Below are positions 1-9,281 of a stretch of DNA of 64,000 nucleotides, piece by piece. The stretch comes from Klebsiella pneumoniae (GTDB lineage Bacteria; Pseudomonadota; Gammaproteobacteria; Pseudomonadales; UBA5518), in NCBI GenBank assembly GCA_945862145.1, contig CAMAXE010000002.1:186427-250426 (forward strand). Reading direction: 5' to 3'. The translations under genes were made by a program, and so were the position numbers. Below the pieces are notes generated by a model, which worked only from the letters and a program-made list of their open reading frames with translations, ran no database searches and was not told where the DNA came from. Each line of letters starts with the position of its first letter. The stretch's first letter is position 1.

Positions 1-256
1 ATGGGATCGGTCGCTCACGTTCGACTCATTTCCGGAGTGTGCACTCAGGAGCCGCATGCAGCGGCTTCAAGGACAGGCAAAAATGGCTGGTCTGGGGCCG
101 CGCCAGCGTGGTAGCGTCGCGCCTGAAAAAGCCGTCGGCGGACGTGTTGGCTCATGTCCCGTGCCGCTGCGGCAAGAGCGTGATGCGCGCTCAGACCTCC
201 GGGTGTTCCGGGGTGAGGCTCGGTTTGGAGGCGTTGATGCAGAGGAACAGCTACAG
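1..256. other. No gene recognised at left edge
   Basis: The first 256 bases show no domain or motif I recognise. An open frame runs in from position 56 into the TetR gene, but its residues before position 257 are Arg/Gly-rich and resemble no TetR N-terminus, so I treat this stretch as the upstream region of that regulator. Confidence 0.4.
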
Positions 257-904
257 ATGAGACAGACCAGCGGCAGTTCCAAATCCCAGCCGCCCGCGCC
301 GCTCTGGGAGCCGCGACGCATGCCCAGCCAGCAGCGGGCCCGTGCCACGGTCGATGCCATCCTGCAGGCAGCCCGTTCGGTATTCGCCGAGCGCGGCTAC
401 GCTGGCGCCACGACCAACCACATCGCCAACGCGGCCGGCGTCAGCGTCGGCTCCCTCTACCAGTATTTTCCCCGCAAGGAGGCCATCGCCGCGGCGATGC
501 TCGAAGACGCCGTGTTCAAGGCGGGCGCGGTGCTGCGCGAGCGCATGCTCGATTGCATGCATACGCCCCTGGAACAAGGCATCCCGCTGATCGTCAAGGC
601 GGTAATGGAGCTGCGGCGGGCGAACGCCTTCTTTTTCATGGGGCTGCGGCGCGAGGTCCCCGGCCTGCGCGAGGGTTCGGGCAACCTGACCATCGAAAGC
701 TTCATGACCAGCACCACCTACGCCTACTTCCAGCAGCATCGCGAGCAGATCCGCCTTCCCGATCTCGATGTCGCCATCACGATGGTCAAGTACCTCGTGG
801 CGGGCGCCGTCGATTTTTATCTCGAAGACCCCAGCCCCCAGCTGGACGACGAGCAACTGGTGGCCGAACTCTCCAACAGTGTGCTGCGCTACCTTACTGC
901 CTGA
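257..904 (+). CDS. TetR/AcrR family transcriptional regulator
   Basis: A 215-residue one-component repressor. The N-terminal helix-turn-helix (about residues 28-75) contains the typical TetR sequence ...TTNHIANAAGVSVGSLYQYF...; the rest is a helical ligand-binding domain with no assignable ligand. I chose ATG 257; ATG 320 is also possible because the HTH only begins after it. It lies 150 bp upstream of, and co-oriented with, the first TonB receptor, so control of the steroid-type cluster is likely but not shown by any operator I can see. Family assignment is firm; target and effector are unknown. Confidence 0.85.
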   Translation: MRQTSGSSKSQPPAPLWEPRRMPSQQRARATVDAILQAARSVFAERGYAGATTNHIANAAGVSVGSLYQYFPRKEAIAAAMLEDAVFKAGAVLRERMLDCMHTPLEQGIPLIVKAVMELRRANAFFFMGLRREVPGLREGSGNLTIESFMTSTTYAYFQQHREQIRLPDLDVAITMVKYLVAGAVDFYLEDPSPQLDDEQLVAELSNSVLRYLTA

Positions 905-1056
905 GGGCGCCGGCGCCATGCGCCGTGTGTGTTCTATACTCATTGTGTGTCCGCCCCCGGGTAGCGCGCTTGAAACGCGAGTACAAGCCGAGGGGGTAGC
1001 ATGAAAGACTCAACACTGCAGTCCGCCATCTCATGGGTTCGCAAAGGGGAATAACG

Positions 1057-3441
1057 ATGAAAATTGCTTCGACTACCACGCGTTTGGCTTTGGCCTCCGT
1101 CATCTCACTCATCATGTCGCCGGCACGCGCCCAACCCGACAGTAAGGAGGGGGGCGGCTTCGACGAAGTGATCGTGACCGCGCAAAAACGTGTCGAGAAC
1201 ATCCAGGACGTGCCGATCTCGATCAGCGCTATCTCGGCCGACCAGATCGAAGCCCGCGGGATCATGTCCCTGGACGATATCAACTCCCTGCCCAACGTGA
1301 AGTTCGAGCGGGCGCCCAGCTCCAAGTCGATCGCAGTGATCGCGATGCGCGGCTCGGTGACCTTCAACCCCTCCATCCTGTGGGAGCCGGCGGTCGGCTT
1401 GTACGTCGACGGGGTCTACATCGCCAAGGCCCAGGGCTCCATGTACGACGTGGTCGACCTCGAGCGTGTCGAGGTGCTGCGCGGGCCGCAGGGCACCCTG
1501 TACGGACGGAACACGCTCGCCGGTGCGGTGAACCTGGTCACCAAGAAGCCCACCGGGGAGTTGGGCGGTTCTGCCGAAGTAGGCTACGGCAACTACAACG
1601 AAAACCGCGCCAAGGTCTCGCTGGATCTGCCGAAGGTGGGTGTTTTTTCGGCCAAGATCGCCGGTTCCATGCGCCAGCGTGATGGCGTAGTGGATATCGA
1701 GCAAAACCCCTTCCCGCAGGTTGTCGCGGCAGGGGCGTCGCCGGACGACGAAACTGACACCAAGGACCAAAGGAGCTTCTTGGGGCAGTTGCACGCTGAC
1801 TTCAGCGAGGCCTTCACCGCTGACTACACCTACAACTACAACAAGTTCGACGAAAAGCCGCCGTTCAGCCAGACGAAGTCCGTACTCACCGACGGCGACC
1901 CGCGGGCGATGTTCGATCCGGGCTCGCCGGGGTACATCGGCTTCGGCCCCGTTCCGCCAAACGGTTTGTACTTCGGCTTCCCGCTTGACCTGTACGTGCA
2001 GCCTGACTACTCGGAAGAAGGCTCGATTAACGTGCCGACCTACGAGCGATCCAAAACCGAGGGCCATGCCCTGGTGCTCACCTACGACCTCGGCGACCTC
2101 ACCCTGAAGTCGACCACCTCCTATCGCGAGATGGTCTGGGGTGACCGGCTCGATCTGGACGGTTCCCCTCTGCCGCTGGCCGACACGCTCCGTGACACCG
2201 ACTACGACGCCTTCAGCCAGGAATTGCAGATCGCCGGCAATGCCTTCGACGACAAACTTAACTACGTGGGCGGCGTGTTCTACTTCGACGAGACAGCCGA
2301 AACCCTGGGGCCGCAGTCGTTCTTCGGGGGCGCGGCGCTCGGTGGGGCCAGCTACCAGAGCGACTACGGCGTGAAGACCAAGTCGTACGCGGTCTACGGG
2401 CAGGTCGATTTCGCCCTCACGGATGACCTCACCCTCACGTTGGGCGGGCGCTACACCGACGAAGAAAAAGAGGCGATGCGCTATCTGCAGGCAACGAGCG
2501 CCCAAACCGGTGGCCAACCGTTCGTGGTCGCGGATTTCGACTACGGCAGCGTCCCCAAGGCCAAGTTCCACAACTTCAGCCCGGCCATATCGCTGGCCTA
2601 TGCCATCAACGACGACGTCAACGTTTACTGGCGCTTTGCCAAGGGTTACAAGTCTGGCGGCTACAACGGCGAGACCAACTCGTTCTTCGAGTTCACCGCC
2701 GATTGCCCCTCGGGCGCCACGGAACTCTGTGATCCCTACAAGGCCGAAGAGGTCGACAGCTTCGAGTGGGGCATTAAATCGCGCCTCTTCGACGATCACA
2801 TGATCCTCAACGTCTCGACCTTCTACGACAAGCACAAGCAGATCCAGGTGCCCGTGTTCAAGGCGAGCGGGGCGGTGTCCTCGGAGGTGTTGAACGCTGC
2901 CTCTGGCACGGTCTACGGCTACGAGGTTGAGATGAACATCAAGCCCGTCGACGCGCTCACGCTGAACGCCTCGCTCTCGTACCTGCATGCCGAGTACGAC
3001 GAGTACAACGAGTTCGGCACCGACGTGGCCGACAACCGCGCCTACGTCCACGCACCCAAGTACTCTGCCTCGCTCGGTGCGGAGTGGCATGTCGCCCAGT
3101 GGGACTTCGCCGATCTGAACGTCTACGCCGATGTCAACTACGTCGATGACTACTACACCTTTCCCTACGCGCTCCAGCAGCCCGCCGCGACCGACCCCGA
3201 CTACGGTTCCTGGGCCGAGGACGCCCACGCGCAGTCACGCACCATCGTGAATGCGCGTGCGGCACTGTCGCAGATGAAGCTCGGCGGCATGGATGCGGAA
3301 CTTGCGGTCTGGGCGCACAACCTGACCGACCAGAACCGCACCACCAACTTCATCCCCTTCGGTGCCGGTTTCGGCGGGATGTTGGAGGCCTACTACACCG
3401 AGCCGCGCACCTACGGTGTGACGCTCGGCGTGAAGTTCTGA
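1057..3441 (+). CDS. TonB-dependent outer-membrane receptor (steroid-type cluster)
   Basis: A 794-residue outer-membrane receptor for energised uptake of a bulky substrate. It has a signal peptide of about 26 residues ending ...SPARA, a TonB box (DEVIVTAQKR), a plug domain (about residues 45-160, with the motif VEVLRGPQGTLYGRN) and a 22-strand barrel ending in an aromatic-rich segment and Phe (GVTLGVKF). The start at 1057 is chosen because AAAGGGGA lies 6 bases upstream; ATG 1033 lacks this. It leads the plus-strand run receptor, Rieske oxygenase, flavin hydroxylase, which suggests that its ligand is the steroid-like substrate of the cluster. The ligand itself is inference. Confidence 0.9.
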   Translation: MKIASTTTRLALASVISLIMSPARAQPDSKEGGGFDEVIVTAQKRVENIQDVPISISAISADQIEARGIMSLDDINSLPNVKFERAPSSKSIAVIAMRGSVTFNPSILWEPAVGLYVDGVYIAKAQGSMYDVVDLERVEVLRGPQGTLYGRNTLAGAVNLVTKKPTGELGGSAEVGYGNYNENRAKVSLDLPKVGVFSAKIAGSMRQRDGVVDIEQNPFPQVVAAGASPDDETDTKDQRSFLGQLHADFSEAFTADYTYNYNKFDEKPPFSQTKSVLTDGDPRAMFDPGSPGYIGFGPVPPNGLYFGFPLDLYVQPDYSEEGSINVPTYERSKTEGHALVLTYDLGDLTLKSTTSYREMVWGDRLDLDGSPLPLADTLRDTDYDAFSQELQIAGNAFDDKLNYVGGVFYFDETAETLGPQSFFGGAALGGASYQSDYGVKTKSYAVYGQVDFALTDDLTLTLGGRYTDEEKEAMRYLQATSAQTGGQPFVVADFDYGSVPKAKFHNFSPAISLAYAINDDVNVYWRFAKGYKSGGYNGETNSFFEFTADCPSGATELCDPYKAEEVDSFEWGIKSRLFDDHMILNVSTFYDKHKQIQVPVFKASGAVSSEVLNAASGTVYGYEVEMNIKPVDALTLNASLSYLHAEYDEYNEFGTDVADNRAYVHAPKYSASLGAEWHVAQWDFADLNVYADVNYVDDYYTFPYALQQPAATDPDYGSWAEDAHAQSRTIVNARAALSQMKLGGMDAELAVWAHNLTDQNRTTNFIPFGAGFGGMLEAYYTEPRTYGVTLGVKF

Positions 3442-3460
3442 CACAGAGCCACGACCCCGT

Positions 3461-3486
3461 GGCGGTCGCCGGATGCGGCGGCCGCC
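3461..3486. other. Strong hairpin between receptor and oxygenase genes
   Basis: Arms GGCGGTCGCCG (3461-3471) and CGGCGGCCGCC (3476-3486) pair over 11 bp with one G-T wobble and a 4-base loop (GATG). No T-tract follows, so it looks more like an mRNA-stabilising or attenuating hairpin than a simple terminator. Confidence 0.4.
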
Positions 3487-3584
3487 CGCGGTGGTGCAAG
3501 AGCGCAATGTCCCGGCAGCGAGCCGCAGCTGGCAAGGGTGCCAGCGGGAGCCTTGCCGCCTGAAAGCACAGGATTCCCCTCACG

Positions 3585-4652
3585 ATGGCCACGAGCATCG
3601 ACTACAAGCTGGGCGCTTTCGCGTTTCCCCGCGGCTGGTTCATGATCGCCGAAGCATCCGAAGTGGGCAAAGACCCGCTCGCGTTGCACTTTTTCGGCAA
3701 GGATTTCGTGCTGTTCCGCGGCGAAAGCGGGCGGCTGGTTCTGCTGGATGCCTACTGCGTGCACATGGGCGCCCACCTTGGCAGGGGCAAGAGCAGCTCG
3801 ATCGTGATCCAGGGCCAGCAGATCGAGGGCGACTCCATTCGATGTCCTTACCACGCCTGGCGCTATGACGCCAACGGGCAGGTCGATGACATTCCCAATC
3901 TGCCGGGTCCCTGCCCGAAGAGCGCGAAGCTGCATTCCTACCCCGTGCAGGAGGTGCTGGGCGCGGTGATGATGTGGCATGACACGGAGTTCGGAGAACC
4001 CGGTTTTGCACCGCCAGCGCTCGTGGAGTGGGACGATCCGCGCTGGGTCAATGGAACCTACGACCACCTCGGGGTGATACCGATTCACTCCCAGGAGCTC
4101 CTCGACAACATGGCCGACTCGAACCACTTCGGGCCGGTGCATGGCGTGCCGCCGGATTATTTCTCCAACGAGTTCAGGGACCATCTGTACTTCCAGTACC
4201 AGGGTGGATTTCGCCTCGAGTACAACGCCTATCTCCGCACGAGCACGTTCTACACCGGGCCGGGCTTGCTGATTTCCCGGCAGCAGATCGGCGAGATCCA
4301 TTCGATCGAGTTCATCTTCCACACCCCGTTAGACGACGGCTCCGTCAAGGTCTGGCACAACGTGGTGATGCGTACCGATACCGACACGCCCGGCGATGCC
4401 GAGCGGGCCGCGCAAAAGGAAAATCAGAACGCAGTTCTGGCCGCTTTCGCGCAGGATTTCGATATCTGGTCGAGCAAGGCGCCGGCCACCACCATCATGG
4501 TTCTCAAACACGAGAGAAACCTGCTGCTGGCGCGCGCGTGGTACCGGCAGTTCTTCAACCCGCGCGAGAACGTCGCTGCCGTGCACGCGGAACTGAACGG
4601 CAAGTACCCGGTGGCGCATCTTGCCGCCCCCGACGAGAGTGCCTACATATGA
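3585..4652 (+). CDS. Rieske [2Fe-2S] non-haem iron oxygenase, KshA-like
   Basis: A 355-residue terminal oxygenase. The Rieske motif is complete: Cys58-x-His60 and Cys87-x2-His90 (CVHMGAHL ... CPYHAW). The mononuclear iron site is Asp178, His181 and His186 (DSNHFGPVH). Length and motif layout fit the 3-ketosteroid 9-alpha-hydroxylase oxygenase (KshA) group, which opens the steroid B ring when paired with delta-1-dehydrogenation. No ferredoxin reductase partner (KshB) is in the window, so electrons must come from elsewhere. It is followed by an HsaA-like hydroxylase and lies near a KstD-like dehydrogenase, which supports a steroid or other polycyclic terpenoid substrate. Confidence 0.8.
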   Translation: MATSIDYKLGAFAFPRGWFMIAEASEVGKDPLALHFFGKDFVLFRGESGRLVLLDAYCVHMGAHLGRGKSSSIVIQGQQIEGDSIRCPYHAWRYDANGQVDDIPNLPGPCPKSAKLHSYPVQEVLGAVMMWHDTEFGEPGFAPPALVEWDDPRWVNGTYDHLGVIPIHSQELLDNMADSNHFGPVHGVPPDYFSNEFRDHLYFQYQGGFRLEYNAYLRTSTFYTGPGLLISRQQIGEIHSIEFIFHTPLDDGSVKVWHNVVMRTDTDTPGDAERAAQKENQNAVLAAFAQDFDIWSSKAPATTIMVLKHERNLLLARAWYRQFFNPRENVAAVHAELNGKYPVAHLAAPDESAYI

Positions 4653-4727
4653 GCCATGCCACCCGGGCATGGTCTTGCGCTGCCTGTGCCCCAGGCAGAA
4701 TGTCCCCCGATCGAGGAGAGCGATGAC

Positions 4728-5867
4728 ATGCAGAACACGATAGCCCTGGACGTCCAGCCGATACTGGCCGATGTGGCGAGACTCGCGCCGCAGGCGCGGG
4801 CGCAGCGGCATATGACCCCTGAGGCCATCGAACTCCTCACCAAGGCAGGCCTGTTCCGGGCCATGTTGCCGCGCAAGTTCGGCGGTCTTGAGCTCGAGCC
4901 CACGGCGTTTTTCCGCGCGCTGATCCAGATCGCCGAGAGCGATATGAGCGCGGGCTGGATCGGCGGCGTGGTGGGTATCCACCCGTTCCAGATCGCGCTG
5001 ATGGGTGATGCCGCCCTGAGTGACGTCTACGGCAGCAGCCCCGATGTGCGGGTGTCTAGTTCCTACAACCCCTCGGGCTCCCGCACCGTCACCACCAGCG
5101 ATGGCTTGCTGCTCAGCGGGCGCTGGGCCTGGAGCTCGGGCTGCCAGCACTCCGACTGGCTGCTGCTTGGCGCGGTGGAGCAGGGCGATACGCTGCTCTC
5201 GACCTGCCTGGTGCCGATGTCGGCGTGCCGGATCGAGGACACCTGGCACACCATGGGCCTGCAGGGCACCGGCTCCAACGACATCGTGATCGCCGAGCCC
5301 ATGCTGGTGCCGCGCTACCGCATCCACCGCCAGATCGACGGCTTCAACGGCGTCCAGAGCCAGGAAAACCCGATGTACGCCATCCCGTGGGGGCAGCTCT
5401 TCGCTGGTTGCGTCGCGGTGCCCACCATTGGTGCTGCGCGGCATGCGTTACGGGCCTTTGCAGCCAACGCCAACCCCAGCACGGTCGATGTCTCCAAGCT
5501 GCACGGCGACCCCGATATCCTGCGCCGGGTAGCCGAGGCCAGCGCGCTGATCGACGAGACCGAAGCTGCGTTCCTCCGCAATATCGCCGGCCTTGTCGCG
5601 GCGGCTGAGAAGGGTGAGGAGATACCGCTCCTCGAGCGTGCGCGGTGCCGCTATTTCACCGGCTCGATCGTCTCGAAGATGATCACCGCCGTTGACCTGC
5701 TGTTCGATGCGGCCGGCGGTCGCAGTGTGTTCTCAGGTGCGGAGATCCAGAACATCTGGCACGACATCCACATCACCCGCGCGCACGTGGCGAACAACCC
5801 GGTGCCGCTCGCCCGCAACTACGGCAACATGCTGCTCGGCGGCGAGACCCGCGATTACTTCATGTGA
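4728..5867 (+). CDS. Flavin-dependent hydroxylase of acyl-CoA dehydrogenase fold (HsaA-like)
   Basis: A 379-residue protein of the acyl-CoA dehydrogenase superfamily, in the HsaA/flavin monooxygenase branch rather than a true acyl-CoA dehydrogenase. It has the N-terminal pattern LLTKAGLFRAMLPRKFGG, a middle flavin domain (residues about 115-220) and the C-terminal signature IWHDIHITRAHVANNP typical of reduced-flavin oxygenases. HsaA hydroxylates the phenolic secosteroid intermediate. The start at 4728 follows GAGGAGAG; an upstream in-frame ATG at 4656 has no Shine-Dalgarno sequence. The small flavin reductase subunit (HsaB) is not adjacent. Assignment to the exact step is inference from motif and neighbours. 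Confidence 0.75.
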   Translation: MQNTIALDVQPILADVARLAPQARAQRHMTPEAIELLTKAGLFRAMLPRKFGGLELEPTAFFRALIQIAESDMSAGWIGGVVGIHPFQIALMGDAALSDVYGSSPDVRVSSSYNPSGSRTVTTSDGLLLSGRWAWSSGCQHSDWLLLGAVEQGDTLLSTCLVPMSACRIEDTWHTMGLQGTGSNDIVIAEPMLVPRYRIHRQIDGFNGVQSQENPMYAIPWGQLFAGCVAVPTIGAARHALRAFAANANPSTVDVSKLHGDPDILRRVAEASALIDETEAAFLRNIAGLVAAAEKGEEIPLLERARCRYFTGSIVSKMITAVDLLFDAAGGRSVFSGAEIQNIWHDIHITRAHVANNPVPLARNYGNMLLGGETRDYFM

Positions 5868-5882
5868 GTGTTTGAGCGTGAC

Positions 5883-5900
5883 GGGCGGCGCAGGCCGCCC
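5883..5900. terminator. Hairpin between convergent genes
   Basis: A perfect 7-bp stem, GGGCGGC / GCCGCCC, with loop GCAG sits in the 59-bp gap between the convergent flavin hydroxylase and alpha/beta hydrolase genes. It could serve as a bidirectional terminator but has no T-tract on either strand. Confidence 0.4.
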
Positions 5901-5926
5901 GAGGCGCTGCCCGTAGGGCGCTGCGA

Positions 5927-6787
5927 TCAGGCCGGGCGTTGCAGGAAGGCGAGCGCCGTGCTCTCGAATTCGGCCTTCCGTTCGATCATTGCCCAGTGGC
6001 CGCAGTCGTAGAACGTGTGCAGCTCGCAGCGCGGGATCAGGCGCATGGGCAGCAGGCCCATATCCACCGGCGTCACACGGTCATCGCGTCCCCAGGCAAG
6101 CAAGACCGGGCAACGGATCCGCGCGAGGTTTGCCCACAGCGGCGTGCCGTTCGCGCCCGTCAGGTTCGCGTACATCGCGGCAAGCGCCTCGTGCGAGTAC
6201 ATCTTGCGCGACCACGCGAGTATCTCCGGGCGCATGGCGCTCTCGAACCTCTCCTCGATCAGGGCCTCGGTGATGATCGAGCGGTCGTAGACCATGGAGT
6301 GCAACCACCGCACCAGTGCCTCGCGGCTCGGGGATTCCGTGAAATCCGCGAGCAGCCGGATGCCTTCGGGGGGCATGGGGCTGAAGATGTTGATCCCGAT
6401 GCCGCCGATGGACACGAAGCGCTCCACGAGATCCGGGTTAGCGAGCGCGATCATCATCGCCACGCCACCGCCCATCGAGTTGCCGACGAAGCGCGCGCGG
6501 GTGATGCCGAGCGCGGCGCAGAAGGCCACGATCGCGCCTGGCGAGCTCATCATCGGGTGCCCGCCTTCGATCGCCTCGCTGGCGCCGAAGCCCGGCAGGT
6601 CGACGATATAGCAGCGGAAGTGCGCCGCGAACGCGGGCAGGTTGTTGCCGAAATTGGACCAGCCGCTGACGCCTGGCCCCGAGCCGTGCAGGAGTATCAG
6701 GGGTTCGCCTGATCCGGCTACGTGGTAGTGGAGCGTGCCGGTGTCGAGTTTCAGGGTCCGGCTGGTAGCCTCGTAGCTCAGGTCCAT
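5927..6787 (-). CDS. Alpha/beta hydrolase, meta-cleavage C-C hydrolase type (HsaD/TesD-like)
   Basis: A 286-residue hydrolase with the oxyanion-hole region LLHGSGPGVSGWSNF, which is characteristic of BphD/HsaD carbon-carbon bond hydrolases. The triad is Ser104 (GNSMGG), Asp235 or Asp236 (WGRDD) and His264 (CGHW). The family cleaves ring-fission products; in steroid degradation HsaD splits 4,9-DSHA. The extradiol dioxygenase that should act just before it (HsaC) is not in this window. The start at 6787 follows AAGGAC. It is last in the five-gene minus-strand run that starts with the KstD-like gene. Confidence 0.8.
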   Translation of the reverse strand: MDLSYEATSRTLKLDTGTLHYHVAGSGEPLILLHGSGPGVSGWSNFGNNLPAFAAHFRCYIVDLPGFGASEAIEGGHPMMSSPGAIVAFCAALGITRARFVGNSMGGGVAMMIALANPDLVERFVSIGGIGINIFSPMPPEGIRLLADFTESPSREALVRWLHSMVYDRSIITEALIEERFESAMRPEILAWSRKMYSHEALAAMYANLTGANGTPLWANLARIRCPVLLAWGRDDRVTPVDMGLLPMRLIPRCELHTFYDCGHWAMIERKAEFESTALAFLQRPA

Positions 6788-6863
6788 CGTGCAGTCCTTT
6801 CAGGGTGGCCGGTGGCGGCGGCACGGTTGATCGTCTGGTTTGCGTGGTGGGCTGCGCGGAGCT

Positions 6864-8060
6864 TCATGCCTGGAAAGCGAGCCCCTGGTCGTGCAGCTCG
6901 CCGATCGCTCCGCTCGCGAGGCCGAGCACCTCGGCAAGCACCTGATCGGTGCTGCTGCCGAGCAGTGGGGCTGGCTGCGGTGGCTGGCGCTGCAGTTGCG
7001 GGATCGTGGCAAATGCGCCTGCGGCTGGGTAGTCGAGGCCGCTCGGATTGGCTGCGGATCCGAAGATGGGGTTTGCGCCCACCATCTCGGGATCCTGTGC
7101 GGCTTCGAGCATAGTCTTGTAGGGTCCGTGGCAGGCGCCGGCGGCATCGAGTGCCGCTGCGAGTTCGGCGTGCAGCCAGGTGGCGACGCGGCCTTCGACC
7201 AGCGGAAACAGCCGGTCGCGGTGCTGGAAGCGCAGGCCCTCGTCGGTGGCGAAACTGATCCCCAGTTCGGCCTCCAGCGCGGCAATCTCCGTGGCGATAT
7301 CCAGCACCTTCACCAGCGCCGACCACTGCCGTGCGGTGATGGCCATCAGCATGAGGCGCTTGCCGTCGCGGGTGAGGAAATCCCGCCCGAAAGCCCCGTA
7401 CACCGAGTTGCCCAGTCGCGGCCGGTTGGCGCCGGTGTAAAGCACCTCGGCCAGACTGCCCAGGTTCGCCACGGTTCCGATGGCCACATCGGCCAAGGGA
7501 ATCCGCACTTCCTGCCCCAAGCCTGTGGCATCGCGGTGGCGCAGCGCGGCAAGCATCGCAAAGGCCGCATAGGCGCCCGTCAGCAGATCCCAGGCGGGCA
7601 GCACGTGGTTTACCGGCTCCGGACCGGCTCCGGTCTGGTCGGGATAACCGACCGCGGAGTTGACGGTGTAGTCGAGCGCCGGGCCGCCATCGGGCATGCC
7701 CATCACGCGCACCGTGATCAGGTCGGGCCGCCCTGTGGCGAGGCGCTCGTGCGCCATGAAGCCTGCCACCGGGAAGTTGGTAACGCACTGGCCCGTGCAG
7801 CGCACCAGTTCCTGCAGCAGCTCGCGTCCCCGGGGTCTCGAGAGGTCGAGTGCCACGGATTGCTTGGCGCGGTTGAGGTTTTCCCAGTAGAGCGAGTGGC
7901 CGTTGGCGTGACGCGGCCAGCGATTGAAGTCAGGGCCGCCGCCGATCTGATCGACCCGGATTACCTCGGCACCCATCTGCGCCAGATACAGCCCCGCGGT
8001 GGGTGAGGCTACGAAGGAGGAGGCCTCGATCACGCGCAATCCCGAGAGCAGGCGATACAC
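6864..8060 (-). CDS. Class III (CaiB/BaiF) acyl-CoA transferase
   Basis: A 398-residue protein beginning LLSGLRVIEASSFVASPTAG with the CaiB/BaiF signature of an N-terminal Rossmann-like segment (YLAQMGAEVIRVDQ) and the NRAKQSVALDLSRPRGRELL block. Members move CoA between carboxylic acids, or as BaiF in bile-acid metabolism. The start is a GTG at 8060, only 3 bp after the stop of the upstream acyl-CoA dehydrogenase, so the two are translationally linked. It probably activates or recycles CoA for a side-chain or ring-cleavage acid. The substrate cannot be read from sequence. Confidence 0.85.
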   Translation of the reverse strand: MYRLLSGLRVIEASSFVASPTAGLYLAQMGAEVIRVDQIGGGPDFNRWPRHANGHSLYWENLNRAKQSVALDLSRPRGRELLQELVRCTGQCVTNFPVAGFMAHERLATGRPDLITVRVMGMPDGGPALDYTVNSAVGYPDQTGAGPEPVNHVLPAWDLLTGAYAAFAMLAALRHRDATGLGQEVRIPLADVAIGTVANLGSLAEVLYTGANRPRLGNSVYGAFGRDFLTRDGKRLMLMAITARQWSALVKVLDIATEIAALEAELGISFATDEGLRFQHRDRLFPLVEGRVATWLHAELAAALDAAGACHGPYKTMLEAAQDPEMVGANPIFGSAANPSGLDYPAAGAFATIPQLQRQPPQPAPLLGSSTDQVLAEVLGLASGAIGELHDQGLAFQA

Positions 8061-8063
8061 GGC

Positions 8064-9230
8064 TCAAGTGCCCGCGGCCAGATCGCGCAGCACCTGCTTG
8101 GCGATCACGAGCTGCAGGATCTGGGTGGTGCCTTCGTAGATGCGGTAGATCCGCGAATCGCGGAAAAAGCGCTCGGCCTCGTATTCGGCCAGATACCCGG
8201 CGCCGCCGTGGATCTGCACCACGCGGTCGGCGATGCGGCAGCAGGCCTCGGAGGCGAACATCTTGGCGGCGGCGGCTTTGAGCAGGACTTTTTCGCCCGC
8301 ATCGGCGCGACGGCAGGCATCGGCGATCATGCATTCGGCGGCGTAGAGCTCGGCCTCGCTGTCGGCGATCATGGCCTGGATCAGCTGGAAATTGCTGATC
8401 GGCTCGCCAAAGGCCTTGCGTTCGGTGGCATAGCGCACGCCGGTCTCCAGCGCGCGGCGTGCGTAGCCTGCGGCGGCACCTGCCACCGACAGGCGGCCAT
8501 TGTCCAGGCTCAGCATGGCTTGCCGGAAACCCTTGCCCTCCACCCCGCCAAGCAGCGCATCGGCAGGCAGTTGCACGTTCTCCATAATGATGTCGGCGAT
8601 GTGCGAGCCCGCCTGCCCCATCGTCTTGTCGGATTTGCCGACTGTGATCCCGGGCGTATCCATGGGCACGATGAAGGCGCTGATATGCGCGTTGCCGGGC
8701 AAGGCCTCGGGGTGCGTGCGGGCCATGATGAGCGCGATCTTCGCGAAGGGCGCATTGCTGATGTAGCGCTTGGTGCCGTTCAGCACATAGCCATCGCCAT
8801 TACGAACCGCGATGGACTGCATGCCGGCGCTGTCGGAGCCGCTCCCGGGCTCGGTGAGGCCGAAGGAGGCGATCTCGCCGGCGGCCAGTCGCGGCAGCCA
8901 CTGCGCTTTCTGCGCCTCGGTGCCGGATTTCGCGATGGCCGAACCGGTCATGCCGATGTTGATCGAGATGACTGTCTTGAAGCAGGGCATCGCGTAGCTC
9001 AGTTCGCGGATCGTCTCGACGTACTGGCTCACGTTCATGCCCGCGCCGCCGTAGGCCTCCGGCACGGTGATGCCGAAGAGACCCATCTCGCGCATCTCGG
9101 TGAGTATCGGTTCCGGGATCAGGCCCGTGGCGATGATCTCCTTTTCGGCCGGTATCAGGCGTTGCCGCACGTAGCCCTGAAGCTGCCTGATGAAGGCGGA
9201 AAACACATCCTGATCCATCCCGTCACGCAT
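8064..9230 (-). CDS. Acyl-CoA dehydrogenase
   Basis: A 388-residue FAD enzyme introducing an alpha,beta double bond into an acyl-CoA. All three domains are present. Signatures include FGLTEPGSGSDSAGMQ (about residues 118-133), the DNGRLSVAGAAAGYARRAL helix, and VQIHGGAGYLAEYEAERFFRDSRIYRIYEGT near the C-terminus. Glu366 in IYEGT is in the position of the catalytic base of short/medium-chain enzymes. It sits between the acyl-CoA ligase and CoA-transferase genes on the same strand, which fits beta-oxidation of a steroid side chain or opened ring acid. Substrate specificity is not determinable here. Confidence 0.9.
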   Translation of the reverse strand: MRDGMDQDVFSAFIRQLQGYVRQRLIPAEKEIIATGLIPEPILTEMREMGLFGITVPEAYGGAGMNVSQYVETIRELSYAMPCFKTVISINIGMTGSAIAKSGTEAQKAQWLPRLAAGEIASFGLTEPGSGSDSAGMQSIAVRNGDGYVLNGTKRYISNAPFAKIALIMARTHPEALPGNAHISAFIVPMDTPGITVGKSDKTMGQAGSHIADIIMENVQLPADALLGGVEGKGFRQAMLSLDNGRLSVAGAAAGYARRALETGVRYATERKAFGEPISNFQLIQAMIADSEAELYAAECMIADACRRADAGEKVLLKAAAAKMFASEACCRIADRVVQIHGGAGYLAEYEAERFFRDSRIYRIYEGTTQILQLVIAKQVLRDLAAGT

Positions 9231-9281
9231 CTGCGAGCCCCACGATTACGATTGCCGATAGAGTCTGATTGGGTCTGCCGC

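Noticed and set aside
1105..3228. 707-codon minus-strand open frame
   Set aside because: It is antisense to the TonB receptor, lacks any domain, and is explained by high GC at third positions.
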